Source: Anaerolineales bacterium (lineage in GTDB: Bacteria; Chloroflexota; Anaerolineae; Anaerolineales; UBA11579). Taken from it: a DNA stretch of 64,000 nucleotides. The notes below the pieces were generated by a model. That model saw only the letters and a program-made list of their open reading frames with translations. It had not been told where the DNA came from and did no database searches. Location: assembly GCA_026129255.1 (NCBI GenBank), contig JAHCIJ010000003.1:372001-436000 (forward strand). The letters are read 5' to 3'. This document shows, one piece after another, positions 41,259 through 49,044 of the stretch (positions are counted from its first letter, which is position 1; each line of letters starts with the position of its first letter). The translations under genes and the position numbers were made by a program.

Positions 41259-42294
41259 CAACGAACAAGCTACCCGCAAGTGGAAGTATGGAGTTAATCG
41301 CTGGGTCATTCTGGCGATTATTGTCGTCAGCGTGTTCGCTGCGGGTATGTACCCGCCTATGCGCCCGCACATCCAGCTTCCGGCTGAGTATCTTACTGGT
41401 GTACTGTTCCAATTCCCCGGCACTGGCGAAGACTTCCGTCTCACCAATAGTATGGTCGCTACGCTGCTTGCGGATGTGCTCATCCTTGGCTTGGCTATCT
41501 TTGTGATCGGTCCGGCCTTACGCTCCGGCAAGCAGGTTTTCAGTGGCATTGTGGGCGTGGTTGAGGCGCTACTCGAGCTGATCTACAACCTGACCGAGGG
41601 CACTGCCGGCAAGTGGGCCAAGACCATCTTCCCCTGGTTCGCCACCATCACATTGCTGGTGTTGGTTGCCAACTGGATGGAGTTGATCCCCGGCGTCGAT
41701 AGCATCGGCATCCTGGATGAGCATCACATTGAGCATATTGACCACAGCGTAAACCCGCACACCGACTGTGCTATCAACCCGCTGTTCACGGTGGGCGAGA
41801 CGCAGGTGTACTCGGTTGGATACGCTGAGGGTTCGCAGGTGGCCGCGTGTGCCGCTGGCATTGTGCCTTTTGTGCGTGCCGCCGCTACGGACCTGAACTT
41901 CACGATTGCCCTGGCGATCATTGCCTTCCTGGCAATCCAGATCATCGGTGTCCGCGCTCAGGGTCTGGGCTACTTTGAGAAGTTCCTCAACTTCCGTGCC
42001 TTGTTCGCCAAGCCCGGCATGGGCATCATTGACTTCGTAGTAGGTATTTTCGAAATCGTCTCGGAATTCTCCAAGATCATTTCGTTCTCTTTCCGTTTGT
42101 TCGGCAATATCTTTGCCGGTATGGTTCTTCTTTTCGTGATCGGTACGCTGATCCCCGTAGCTGCGCAAACGGGCGTATTGCTGCTGGAATTTGCGGTAGG
42201 CCTGATCCAGGCTCTGGTGTTCGGCATGCTGACCATGATCTTTATGGCGCAGGCTACCCAATCGCATCACGCTGAAGAAGAAGGGCACCACTAA
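41251..42294 (+). CDS. atpB: F-type ATP synthase subunit a
   Basis: 347 residues from a GTG start with GAGGAGG 9 nt upstream. The essential Arg is in SFRLFGNIFAG near residue 287, and the last helices contain LEFAVGLIQALVFGML. A long external loop (about residues 150-200, rich in His, Asp and two Cys) separates early helices. It forms the proton half-channels against the c-ring. The start overlaps the upstream atpZ-like gene. An in-frame start at 41185 is rejected. Confidence 0.95.
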   Translation: MANNEQATRKWKYGVNRWVILAIIVVSVFAAGMYPPMRPHIQLPAEYLTGVLFQFPGTGEDFRLTNSMVATLLADVLILGLAIFVIGPALRSGKQVFSGIVGVVEALLELIYNLTEGTAGKWAKTIFPWFATITLLVLVANWMELIPGVDSIGILDEHHIEHIDHSVNPHTDCAINPLFTVGETQVYSVGYAEGSQVAACAAGIVPFVRAAATDLNFTIALAIIAFLAIQIIGVRAQGLGYFEKFLNFRALFAKPGMGIIDFVVGIFEIVSEFSKIISFSFRLFGNIFAGMVLLFVIGTLIPVAAQTGVLLLEFAVGLIQALVFGMLTMIFMAQATQSHHAEEEGHH

Positions 42295-42353
42295 AAAATC
42301 TGGCCGTTCGGGGCATACAGCACCGGGCCACATCGTTTGACGGAGGAATAGGA

Positions 42354-42581
42354 ATGGAAGCTGCTGCTGCAAAACTGATCGGTGCGGGTATTGCCATGAT
42401 TGGCGCCATGGGCGCAGGTCTGGGCGTGGGTATGGCTGCCTTCGGTGGCGTGCAAGGTATTGCGCGCAACCCGGATGCGGCGAGTGCCATCCAGACCAAC
42501 ATGATCCTGGGTATCGTGTTTACCGAAGCTATCGCCATTTATTGTCTGGTGGTAGCTATGCTCATTCTGTTTGTTTTCTAA
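42354..42581 (+). CDS. atpE: F-type ATP synthase subunit c
   Basis: 75 residues forming a helical hairpin with the loop ARNPDAASAIQ. The ion-binding carboxylate is E58 in FTEAIAIYCLVV. The Ser-Thr that follow the Glu in sodium-binding c subunits are Ala-Ile here, which favours protons. The glycine-rich first helix (GAMGAGLGVGMAAFGG) allows tight ring packing. GGAGGAATAGGA lies before the ATG. Confidence 0.96.
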   Translation: MEAAAAKLIGAGIAMIGAMGAGLGVGMAAFGGVQGIARNPDAASAIQTNMILGIVFTEAIAIYCLVVAMLILFVF

Positions 42582-42618
42582 AGCGGACAGAGAGACACGG
42601 TAGAAAGGAGCCTATACA

Positions 42619-43344
42619 TTGGAAGCCTTAGGAATTAATCTGGGTTTTCTGCTCGTCCAGATCTTTAACTTTCTGATTCTGTTCGTCGTCTTGCGCAAGA
42701 TGGTGTTCACCCCCATCACCAAGATGCTGGCTACACGCCGCGAGACCATCAGCAAGGGTCTCGAGGATGCTCGCATCGCCGCTGAAGCACGCGAGAATGC
42801 CGAGAAAGAATCTGAGAAGCTGCTGAGCGAAGCCCGTTCAAAAGCTGCTACCGAGGCGCGTGAGTTGACCCTGCGCGCTGAGGAGCAGGCCAAGGAGATC
42901 CTTAAAGACGCCGAAGCCAAGGCTGGCAAGGCGCGTGAGACCGCCCTGGCCGAAGTGGAACAAGAGCGCGTGCGCGTGCTGGGTGAGGTGCGCGGCCAGG
43001 TGGCCGCTCTGGCCTCCGCCGCGGCGCAGAAGCTCATCGGCGAAGCTATGGATGAGAAGCGCCAACACGCCCTCATCAATGAATTCTTCGCTGGCGTCAA
43101 AGATGGTAAGGTCACTGTGCTCGAGGGCGCAGGCGCTGCCAGTGGCCCGGCTGTGGTCACTAGCGCTCTGCCGCTGAGTGACGCTGAGCAGGGCGAAGTG
43201 AAGAAGGCCCTGGGCAGCGCCGCTGAGGTAACCTTCAAGGTTGACCCCAACATCCTGGGTGGCCTGGTGGTGCGCATCGGCGACAAGGTGCTGGACGGTT
43301 CTGTGTCCGGCCAGCTCGGCGCCCTGCGCCAAAGCATGCGTTAG
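42619..43344 (+). CDS. atpF: Fusion of ATP synthase subunit b with the C-terminal domain of subunit delta
   Basis: 241 residues from a TTG start with AAAGGAG 8 nt upstream. Residues 1-160 are a normal b subunit: an N-terminal membrane helix (LLVQIFNFLILFVVLRKMVF) and a long charged coiled coil. From about residue 176 the sequence VTSALPLSDAEQGEVKKALG, then LGGLVVRIGDKVLDGSVSGQ, is the C-terminal domain of delta. The six-helix N-terminal domain of delta, which normally binds alpha, is missing. No separate atpH and no F1 genes follow; a terminator comes 41 bp later. Confidence 0.88.
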   Translation: MEALGINLGFLLVQIFNFLILFVVLRKMVFTPITKMLATRRETISKGLEDARIAAEARENAEKESEKLLSEARSKAATEARELTLRAEEQAKEILKDAEAKAGKARETALAEVEQERVRVLGEVRGQVAALASAAAQKLIGEAMDEKRQHALINEFFAGVKDGKVTVLEGAGAASGPAVVTSALPLSDAEQGEVKKALGSAAEVTFKVDPNILGGLVVRIGDKVLDGSVSGQLGALRQSMR

Positions 43345-43345
43345 T

Positions 43346-43375
43346 AGTTGACAGTTTGCAGTCAACAGTTGACAG
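43346..43375. repeat. Heptamer tandem array (4 units)
   Basis: AGTTGAC-AGTTTGC-AGTCAAC-AGTTGAC-AG, four 7-bp units directly after the atpF stop. A second heptamer array with AGTGARY units is at 61173-61202. Confidence 0.7.
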
Positions 43376-43384
43376 GTAAAACGG

Positions 43385-43414
43385 AGAGACGCCCGGCAAC
43401 GGGCGTCTCTTTTT
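43385..43414 (+). terminator. Intrinsic terminator of the atp operon
   Basis: AGAGACGCCCG-GCAA-CGGGCGTCTCT followed by a T-run; an 11-bp stem with a stable tetraloop. It ends the operon after the b/delta fusion. Confidence 0.9.
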
Positions 43415-43442
43415 GCTATAGAATGGCTTGAGCCAAGTTCCA

Positions 43443-44978
43443 ATGAAACTGACTGACCTATTGCAGCATACCAATCCGCTTTCGCCGGTGCCGGATATAG
43501 ACGTGACCGGCATCGCCCTCGACTCGCGCCTGGTGCAGCCAGGGGATGTCTTCTTTGCCATCGTGCGCGGCGTGGACCGCTACCAGTACCTGGACCAGGT
43601 AGCCGCCCGCGGCGCCGTGGCCGTGGTGGGCGAGCGCAAGGATGCGCAATCGCCCCTGCCGCACATCACCGTGCCGGATGCGCGGGCCGCGTTGGCCGAG
43701 GCCTCGGCGGCGTTGTACGGCTACCCAGCGCGGGATATTGCCCTGATCGGCATCACCGGCACGGACGGCAAGACCACCACCTCCAACTTTATGTACCAGA
43801 TCCTGCGCGCAGCTGGCTTGCACACCGGCATGGTGAGCACCGTCAATGCCCAGATTGGCGAAGAGGTGCTGGATACCGGTTTCCACGTTACTACGCCGGA
43901 AGCCTTCGATACGCAGCGCTACCTGCGCCAGATGGTGGACCGCGGCCTGACCCACGCCATTCTGGAGATGACCTCGATTGGTTTAGTCCAGCAGCGCGGC
44001 GCACGCCCGCGCGAGTTTGATATTGCCGTAGTGACCAACATCACCCACGAGCACCTCAATGACCACGGCACCTATGAAGCCTACTTTGACGCCAAGGCGC
44101 GCTTGTTCGAGGGGCTGGATCAGCCCTTCGAGAAAACGCACCCAATCGAGCGCCTGGCGGTGCTCAACCGGGATGACAAGTCTTACGATGGGCTGGCCAG
44201 GCGTACAAAGGCCAAACAGCTCGCCTATGGCGTGCATCCCGACGCCGAGCTGCGCGCTACCGACATCCGCAACGAGCCCGGCCAGCTGAGCTTTACAGCG
44301 CACGGGCCGGGTTTCAGCTTTCCGGTGGAAACCAGGATGTTCGGCGCCTACAACGTGTCCAACTCGCTGGCCGCCATCGGCGCCACCGTGGTGGGCCTCG
44401 GCGTACCGGTGGAAGCCGCCCAGGCCGGTATTGCCGCCCTGGAGGGTGTGCCCGGGCGCATGGAGCGCATCGAGATGGGGCAAGACTTCACCGCCATTGT
44501 CGATTTTGCCCACACGCCCAATGCGCTCAAAGTGGCGCTGGAGTCAGCGCGCCAGTTCACCAAGGGCCGCGTGATCACCGTGTTCGGCTCGGCTGGGCTG
44601 CGCGACAAGGCCAAGCGCCGCATGATGCCGCAGCACGCTGCCGAGCTGGCCGACGTCAGCGTGCTGACCGCCGAGGACCCGCGCACCGAGAGCCTTGACG
44701 ATATTCTGGCCGAGATGGCGCACGCCGCCGAGGGCCGCGGCGGCGTGGAGGGCAAGAGCTTCTTCCGCGTCCCCGACCGCGGCGCAGCCATCTCGTTTGC
44801 GCTGCTGCAGGCGCAGCCGGGCGACGTGGTTATTGTGCTGGGCAAGGGCCACGAGCAATCCATGTGCTTCGGCGAGACCGAGTACCCCTGGGATGACCGC
44901 GTGGCCACACGCGCCGCGCTGGCGGAGCTGTTGGGCGTACCCGGGCCGCAAATGCCCACCCTGCCAACGGCAGGGTAG
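43443..44978 (+). CDS. murE: MurE-like UDP-N-acetylmuramoyl-tripeptide synthetase
   Basis: 511 residues. DSRLVQPGDVFFAI (UDP-MurNAc-binding domain), the P-loop GITGTDGKTTTSNF near residue 105, and HLNDHGTYEAYFDAK are Mur-ligase features, as is FAHTPNALKVAL in the C-terminal region. It adds the third residue to the peptidoglycan stem peptide. The residue-selecting motif is AEDPR rather than the DNPR of diaminopimelate-adding enzymes, so the amino acid added is uncertain. The ATG start is preferred over an in-frame TTG at 43428. No other mur genes are next to it. Confidence 0.85.
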   Translation: MKLTDLLQHTNPLSPVPDIDVTGIALDSRLVQPGDVFFAIVRGVDRYQYLDQVAARGAVAVVGERKDAQSPLPHITVPDARAALAEASAALYGYPARDIALIGITGTDGKTTTSNFMYQILRAAGLHTGMVSTVNAQIGEEVLDTGFHVTTPEAFDTQRYLRQMVDRGLTHAILEMTSIGLVQQRGARPREFDIAVVTNITHEHLNDHGTYEAYFDAKARLFEGLDQPFEKTHPIERLAVLNRDDKSYDGLARRTKAKQLAYGVHPDAELRATDIRNEPGQLSFTAHGPGFSFPVETRMFGAYNVSNSLAAIGATVVGLGVPVEAAQAGIAALEGVPGRMERIEMGQDFTAIVDFAHTPNALKVALESARQFTKGRVITVFGSAGLRDKAKRRMMPQHAAELADVSVLTAEDPRTESLDDILAEMAHAAEGRGGVEGKSFFRVPDRGAAISFALLQAQPGDVVIVLGKGHEQSMCFGETEYPWDDRVATRAALAELLGVPGPQMPTLPTAG

Positions 44979-44998
44979 CTGCCAACGAGCAGCTATTT
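44959..44998 (+). terminator. Two tandem hairpins at the murE 3' end
   Basis: CCCTGCC-AAC-GGCAGGG overlaps the last codons, and TAGCTGC-CAACGA-GCAGCTA followed by TTT starts at the stop codon. Together they may form a weak terminator. Confidence 0.45.
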
Positions 44999-45048
44999 GC
45001 CCACGGCAAGGCAAGTGCCATTCTTAGCTTTTTTAGAGGTGTTGGATT

Positions 45049-46572
45049 TTGGACAGCATTCGTGATCGATGGGGTGAATTGGTTTTGGCAGTGTTGGTGC
45101 TGTTAGTTTTGCTGCCCGTGTCCCCACCGATACAGCAAGTTCCCACAACGGATTCCAGTGTGTTTATCTATGTTGGCTCCCAGGTGCTGGAAGGGGGCAT
45201 CCCCTATGTGGATGTTTGGGATCACAAAGGCCCCCTGATTTACTACATTAATGCGCTTGGGTTGTGGCTAACCGGCTCGTCTCGCTGGGGCGTTTGGCTT
45301 TTAGAGGTCTTATTCGCCACTGTCGCTAGCTGGCTTGTCCTCAACATTGCGCGGAAATATCTTGGGCGCATCGCCGCGCTGTTTGCTGCGGCAGCATTCG
45401 TGTACGGTCTGCAGCAGGTATTGCACGGTGGTAACTTCACAGAAGAATACGCACTGCCATTGCAACTGGGCTGTATTGCCTGCTTTTGCGCTGGCATGCA
45501 AAAACCGCAGTTCGGCTTGTTCGTTCTGCTAGGGTTCCAGGCCGCGCTTTGCTTCTTGCTGCGGCCAAATATTATTGGCATTCCCTTCGTCGCTATGGCT
45601 TTATTGTTGCACAGGGTTTTCATCCGCAAAGAGACCCAGTGGGCGCAAATGCTCGGAGCTGCCATACTTGGCGGTTTGGCTGTGATCCTAGCGGTATCCG
45701 CCTATTTTTGGTCGCAGGGCGCATTCGTTGCCATGTGGGATGCCATGCTGCGCTACAACTTGATTTACGCTTTCCTTAACAATGGCGACCGGCTGGCTTC
45801 TCTGGGATTTGGTTTCTCTCTGCTAGGGCCGACCATGGTGACCGCGCTGGGCGGCTGGGTGCTCCTGGCCCGCCAAGCGCGCCAGCGCGGCGATCACAGC
45901 GCTGGCCGCTATTGGCTGTCAGCCCTCCTGTTGTTTGCGCTGCCGCTTGAACTAGCGCTGACCGCCTTACCCAGCCGGGATTATCAGCACTACTTCATGT
46001 CCTGGCTGCCGGTAGCCAGCCTGCTGGCGGGTGTGCTGGCCACCTGGCTTTTGCAAACCTGGCCGCGTGTGGGCCGGCTCGCCGTGGGGTTGGGCGCCTT
46101 GGTGCTTGCACTTTTTCCGCTGCTTGCAGTGCGGCCAGCATTGGCGGTTTTCCAGCAGGCGGGAGGCTTGCCGCCGGTGGTTTTCTCCACCACGCCTTAT
46201 CAGGCCAGCTTGGAATATATCTACTCTCACACTGCGCCCGAAGACACGATCTTGTTTTGGGGCAACAATCTCTCATTACAGTGGATCTCTGGCCGCCAGG
46301 CGCCCACGCGCCTGGCCTACCAGTCCCCGTTAGCTGTAGCGGGCTACGTAACCCCAGAGATGGTCTCAAGCTTTCTAGCGGAGTTGCAAACGAATTCGCC
46401 CCAGCTGATTCTGGATACCACCATTCGCAACAATCCTCTGCCCGCGTTGTCGCAGCCCGCAAGCCAGATACCATCACTATTGCAGCCCATCTATGCATAT
46501 GTGGCTGAGCACTACACCGAGGCTGGGGAGCTCTACCAAACCGAGTGGGTAGTATATGAGCGCCTTCCTTGA
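45049..46572 (+). CDS. GT-C-type polytopic membrane glycosyltransferase
   Basis: 507 residues from a TTG start with AGAGG upstream. About ten to twelve helices are visible. The first external loop has DVWDHKGPLIYYINALGLWL, typical of family 39/ArnT-like GT-C enzymes, which use a polyprenyl-phosphate sugar donor. The acidic D in the first loop (DVWD) is a candidate catalytic residue. It should act on the outer face of the membrane. The stop overlaps the next gene by 17 bp; the two are probably a functional pair for surface glycans. Confidence 0.75.
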   Translation: MDSIRDRWGELVLAVLVLLVLLPVSPPIQQVPTTDSSVFIYVGSQVLEGGIPYVDVWDHKGPLIYYINALGLWLTGSSRWGVWLLEVLFATVASWLVLNIARKYLGRIAALFAAAAFVYGLQQVLHGGNFTEEYALPLQLGCIACFCAGMQKPQFGLFVLLGFQAALCFLLRPNIIGIPFVAMALLLHRVFIRKETQWAQMLGAAILGGLAVILAVSAYFWSQGAFVAMWDAMLRYNLIYAFLNNGDRLASLGFGFSLLGPTMVTALGGWVLLARQARQRGDHSAGRYWLSALLLFALPLELALTALPSRDYQHYFMSWLPVASLLAGVLATWLLQTWPRVGRLAVGLGALVLALFPLLAVRPALAVFQQAGGLPPVVFSTTPYQASLEYIYSHTAPEDTILFWGNNLSLQWISGRQAPTRLAYQSPLAVAGYVTPEMVSSFLAELQTNSPQLILDTTIRNNPLPALSQPASQIPSLLQPIYAYVAEHYTEAGELYQTEWVVYERLP

Positions 46573-48145
46573 AAGGTGGGATGAAGTGCTGAAGCGCATA
46601 CACGCCATTGTTGAGCAAGGCCTGGAATTTGTTTCTCAGAAGATTCCCCGGCGCGCTTGGTTGCTGGCTGTGGTGCTTTTGCCTAGCCTGCTAGCGGTAG
46701 CTTTGCCGCCGCTGTTCCATGGCAAGCCGATTACTGCCTTTCTGCCCAACTCCTCAGACGAGATCATTTACTGGCGGGAAATCAAAACCTTCGTGGAAGT
46801 AGGCTTCGGCGGCGGGCAGTACTCAACCAATGAGTACCCGGCCCAGTTCGCCCCGTCCACTTTCGGTTCGCATGGGCCTGCCTTCGTGATGCTGTACGGA
46901 GCTATCGGCAAGCTGTTCGGTTGGCAAGGGAACTCCGTGATCTTTCTGCATTTGGTGCTCGTGCCTCTCGGCACCCTGCTCGCCCTGCGCCTTGCGCAGC
47001 CTACTGCAAAGCAAGTCGTGCTGTTGCTGGGGCTGCTGCTCACTTGGTGGCCGCTGCAGCTGTATATCTCCACGAACATGCAAGAGGTGCTGCACATGGT
47101 TATGGCCCTGGTGCTGGCGGCCCTCTTCTATCGTTACCTTGAGCGCTGTCACCCCGCAGACGGCTTGTGGATTGCGGCCCTATTGCTCCTCCTGATCCCC
47201 ATGCGCATTGCCTGGGCCTTCTGTATTTTCCCGCTCGTGTTCCTTGCTTTTGAGAGACGCCCCGTCAGGGCGTTGGTGTTCGCATTGTTGGCGGCTGGGG
47301 CTGCGTCTCTGATCGGTGTACTCATTGTGAGGTACTTTTATTCCCCTTACCCGTGGTTCTCCACCGAGATCCTGGAGCTTCTGCAGAGCAACTGGCGCGC
47401 CGGCCTGCGCGAGCTGGGCTTGCACTTTGCAAAGAACCTGGGCCTCTATTTCCGGCCCGGCAGTTTGGCCCTCACAGCGTTGCTGCGTCTCCAGTTGTTT
47501 GTGCTCCTTTGCATGGCCGCCGCCTGGTTATGGCGCAGCGTGCGGGCCAAGCGGCCCCTCCAACTCGGCGCCAGTCTCTTCCATGTGGCTAACTTGGGCG
47601 CGGTGCTGCTGTTTGTGCTCTTGTTCTACGATATTTTGGATACGCGTGATTACCGCATGTTCATCCCTCCCCTATTGCTCTCTGCAGTGGTTCTGGTGTT
47701 TCAGAACCGGTTGACTGCCGTGAGCTTGCTGGTGCTCAGCAATCTACTGGCCGTAGGCGCGTTTGTAGGCTATTACGGCCGCTCTCCTGCTCCGCACTTC
47801 GAGTACGACCTCGAGTTGCTACAAGAGGTTGAAGAACGCATAAATCCGATGCTGGAATTTGCACCAGGGGCCAACCGTTGGTGCAATACCATTGCAGTTG
47901 GCAAGTATGGTGCCTATCCCATCATTGGGTATCCCCTCACGCAGGTGCCGCATGGCTTTGGCATCACCACGATACTCGAGTGGAGCGAGTTTGTGGAGCG
48001 CCCACTGCTATCCAAGTATGTATGGCTGGACTCCGAGTACGAGGAGCCCAATTACGGGAACCCCGTGCGCCGGTTAAACCTGTCCCTGCTGGCGCGCAGC
48101 CGCTTGGGTGACCTGTACCTGAACCCCCATGCGCCTTGCGATTAG
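46556..48145 (+). CDS. Polytopic membrane protein, probable GT-C-like partner
   Basis: 529 residues. A cytoplasmic N-terminus of about 30 residues is followed by about ten helices. The first external loop (FLPNSSDEIIYWREIKTFVE) contains the acidic DE pair expected of GT-C-type proteins. After the last helix a C-terminal domain of about 120 residues includes VEERINPMLEFAPGANRWCN. Family membership is less clear than for the upstream gene. The overlapping start suggests translational coupling. Confidence 0.65.
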   Translation: MSAFLERWDEVLKRIHAIVEQGLEFVSQKIPRRAWLLAVVLLPSLLAVALPPLFHGKPITAFLPNSSDEIIYWREIKTFVEVGFGGGQYSTNEYPAQFAPSTFGSHGPAFVMLYGAIGKLFGWQGNSVIFLHLVLVPLGTLLALRLAQPTAKQVVLLLGLLLTWWPLQLYISTNMQEVLHMVMALVLAALFYRYLERCHPADGLWIAALLLLLIPMRIAWAFCIFPLVFLAFERRPVRALVFALLAAGAASLIGVLIVRYFYSPYPWFSTEILELLQSNWRAGLRELGLHFAKNLGLYFRPGSLALTALLRLQLFVLLCMAAAWLWRSVRAKRPLQLGASLFHVANLGAVLLFVLLFYDILDTRDYRMFIPPLLLSAVVLVFQNRLTAVSLLVLSNLLAVGAFVGYYGRSPAPHFEYDLELLQEVEERINPMLEFAPGANRWCNTIAVGKYGAYPIIGYPLTQVPHGFGITTILEWSEFVERPLLSKYVWLDSEYEEPNYGNPVRRLNLSLLARSRLGDLYLNPHAPCD

Positions 48146-48548
48146 TACGACACACCGTTGCAGGTTTGTGTCTAATGGTTTTGATGTAGATTGGCCCGAA
48201 TGGCCGCTGAGCGCTCAGCGGCTCACTCAGACCCTACGCATTCTCGATGCATCCCTCCTCTCGTGCTCAGCAGCCAACTGCCTGCAGGTCAGTAAGCTGT
48301 ACTGGCGACGCAGCGGCCGGCCGCTGCGTATGTGGGCAGCATAGTGCCACAGGTTGATGGCGCGGCTGGGAAGTTGGTGCGAAAGTCAAGGGGCTGGACA
48401 CCCTAACCAGATGGCCGGAAATCAACCTTCGCAGAGTGACTGAATAGGGTGGGCAGATTGCTTCGTCCGCTAAAGATGGCGCAGTTTATGCGCCATCTTT
48501 GTGCTCCTCGCAATGACAGTCGGTGCATATAACAGCCCTGCGTTTTTT
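48146..48548. other. Intergenic region with palindromes and a repeat element
   Basis: This 403-bp gap has no supported gene. It holds a 20-bp perfect palindrome around CCGCTGAGCGCTCAGCGG (48203-48222), a 22-bp perfect palindrome centred on CGGCCGGCCG (48308-48329) and a full copy of the dispersed repeat (48454-48519). The palindromes may act as 3' hairpins for the GT-C genes. Confidence 0.55.
48454..48519 (-). repeat. Dispersed repeat, complete CTGTCATTGCGAGGAGC...GAAGCAATC copy
   Basis: Read on minus it starts CTGTCATTGCGAGGAGC and ends ACGAAGCAATCTG. The centre is a perfect 12-bp stem AAAGATGGCGCA / TGCGCCATCTTT with a 5-nt loop. This is the cleanest copy of the family in the window. Confidence 0.75.
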
Positions 48549-48911
48549 TTATGTGCGCCGTTTGACAACTTTATGTTTCCTCATCCAGTCCAATTGATAT
48601 TGGACGAGTTCAATGAGAGCCTGTCTCTCTTCGTCAGAAGTAGTTTGCTCGAAGATGTGTTGCCACTGAAATTCTAGATTTGTCTTCTTTACTTGTGGGC
48701 TCACATAGCCTGCTTCTCGAAGCACAATATCTGGTGCATAGCCCAGCGCTTTAGCAACCTTGACGCTAAAGCTGACGGTCGGCTTCCTCTTGTTTGAGAG
48801 GACACTTGATACATGGCCGGGGGAAACATCGGCCTTTTTAGCCAAATCGATTTGTGACCAATCTCGTTGAACCAATTCTGCCAGTAGCCACTTGCTGAAC
48901 CGAGTTTCCAT
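48549..48911 (-). CDS. XRE-family helix-turn-helix regulator
   Basis: 120 residues. Residues about 14-65 form an HTH_XRE domain: RDWSQIDLAKKADVSPGHVS (helices 2-3) and SSVLSNKRKPTVSF. The C-terminal 50 residues are helical and may dimerise. It should bind the GGAA/TTCC inverted repeats in the 133-bp gap to the divergent gene at 49045, repressing both. Base composition is AT-richer than the neighbours, consistent with acquisition. Confidence 0.85.
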   Translation of the reverse strand: METRFSKWLLAELVQRDWSQIDLAKKADVSPGHVSSVLSNKRKPTVSFSVKVAKALGYAPDIVLREAGYVSPQVKKTNLEFQWQHIFEQTTSDEERQALIELVQYQLDWMRKHKVVKRRT

Positions 48912-48913
48912 AA

Positions 48914-49032
48914 TTGGAACAAATATTATTCCAACGGGAATTTATTGACGGGAACTATTGATTCCTGTATTGAAATTGTGGAATACTGGTGTTATTCTTT
49001 AGCGGGAATATTTACTATTCAAGCGGGAATTC
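48914..49032. promoter_or_regulatory. Operator cluster and divergent promoters of the XRE/membrane-protein pair
   Basis: Four inverted repeats share GGAA/GAATA half-sites: TTGGAA-N9-TTCCAA (48914-48934), GGAA-N7-TTCC (48951-48965), GAATA-N7-TATTC (48981-48997) and GAATA-N5-TATTC (49006-49020). A GAATTC follows at 49027-49032. A plus-strand promoter fits TTGAAA (48970-48975), 17 bp, TATTCT (48993-48998), and the third repeat overlaps its -10. The first overlaps a minus-strand TAATAT, so autoregulation is likely. Confidence 0.6.
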
Positions 49033-49044
49033 AAGGAGAGAATA

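Noticed and set aside
48146-48548. Small plus-strand frame after the GT-C genes (48129-48344)
   Set aside because: It runs through palindromes, has no ribosome site and no recognisable similarity.
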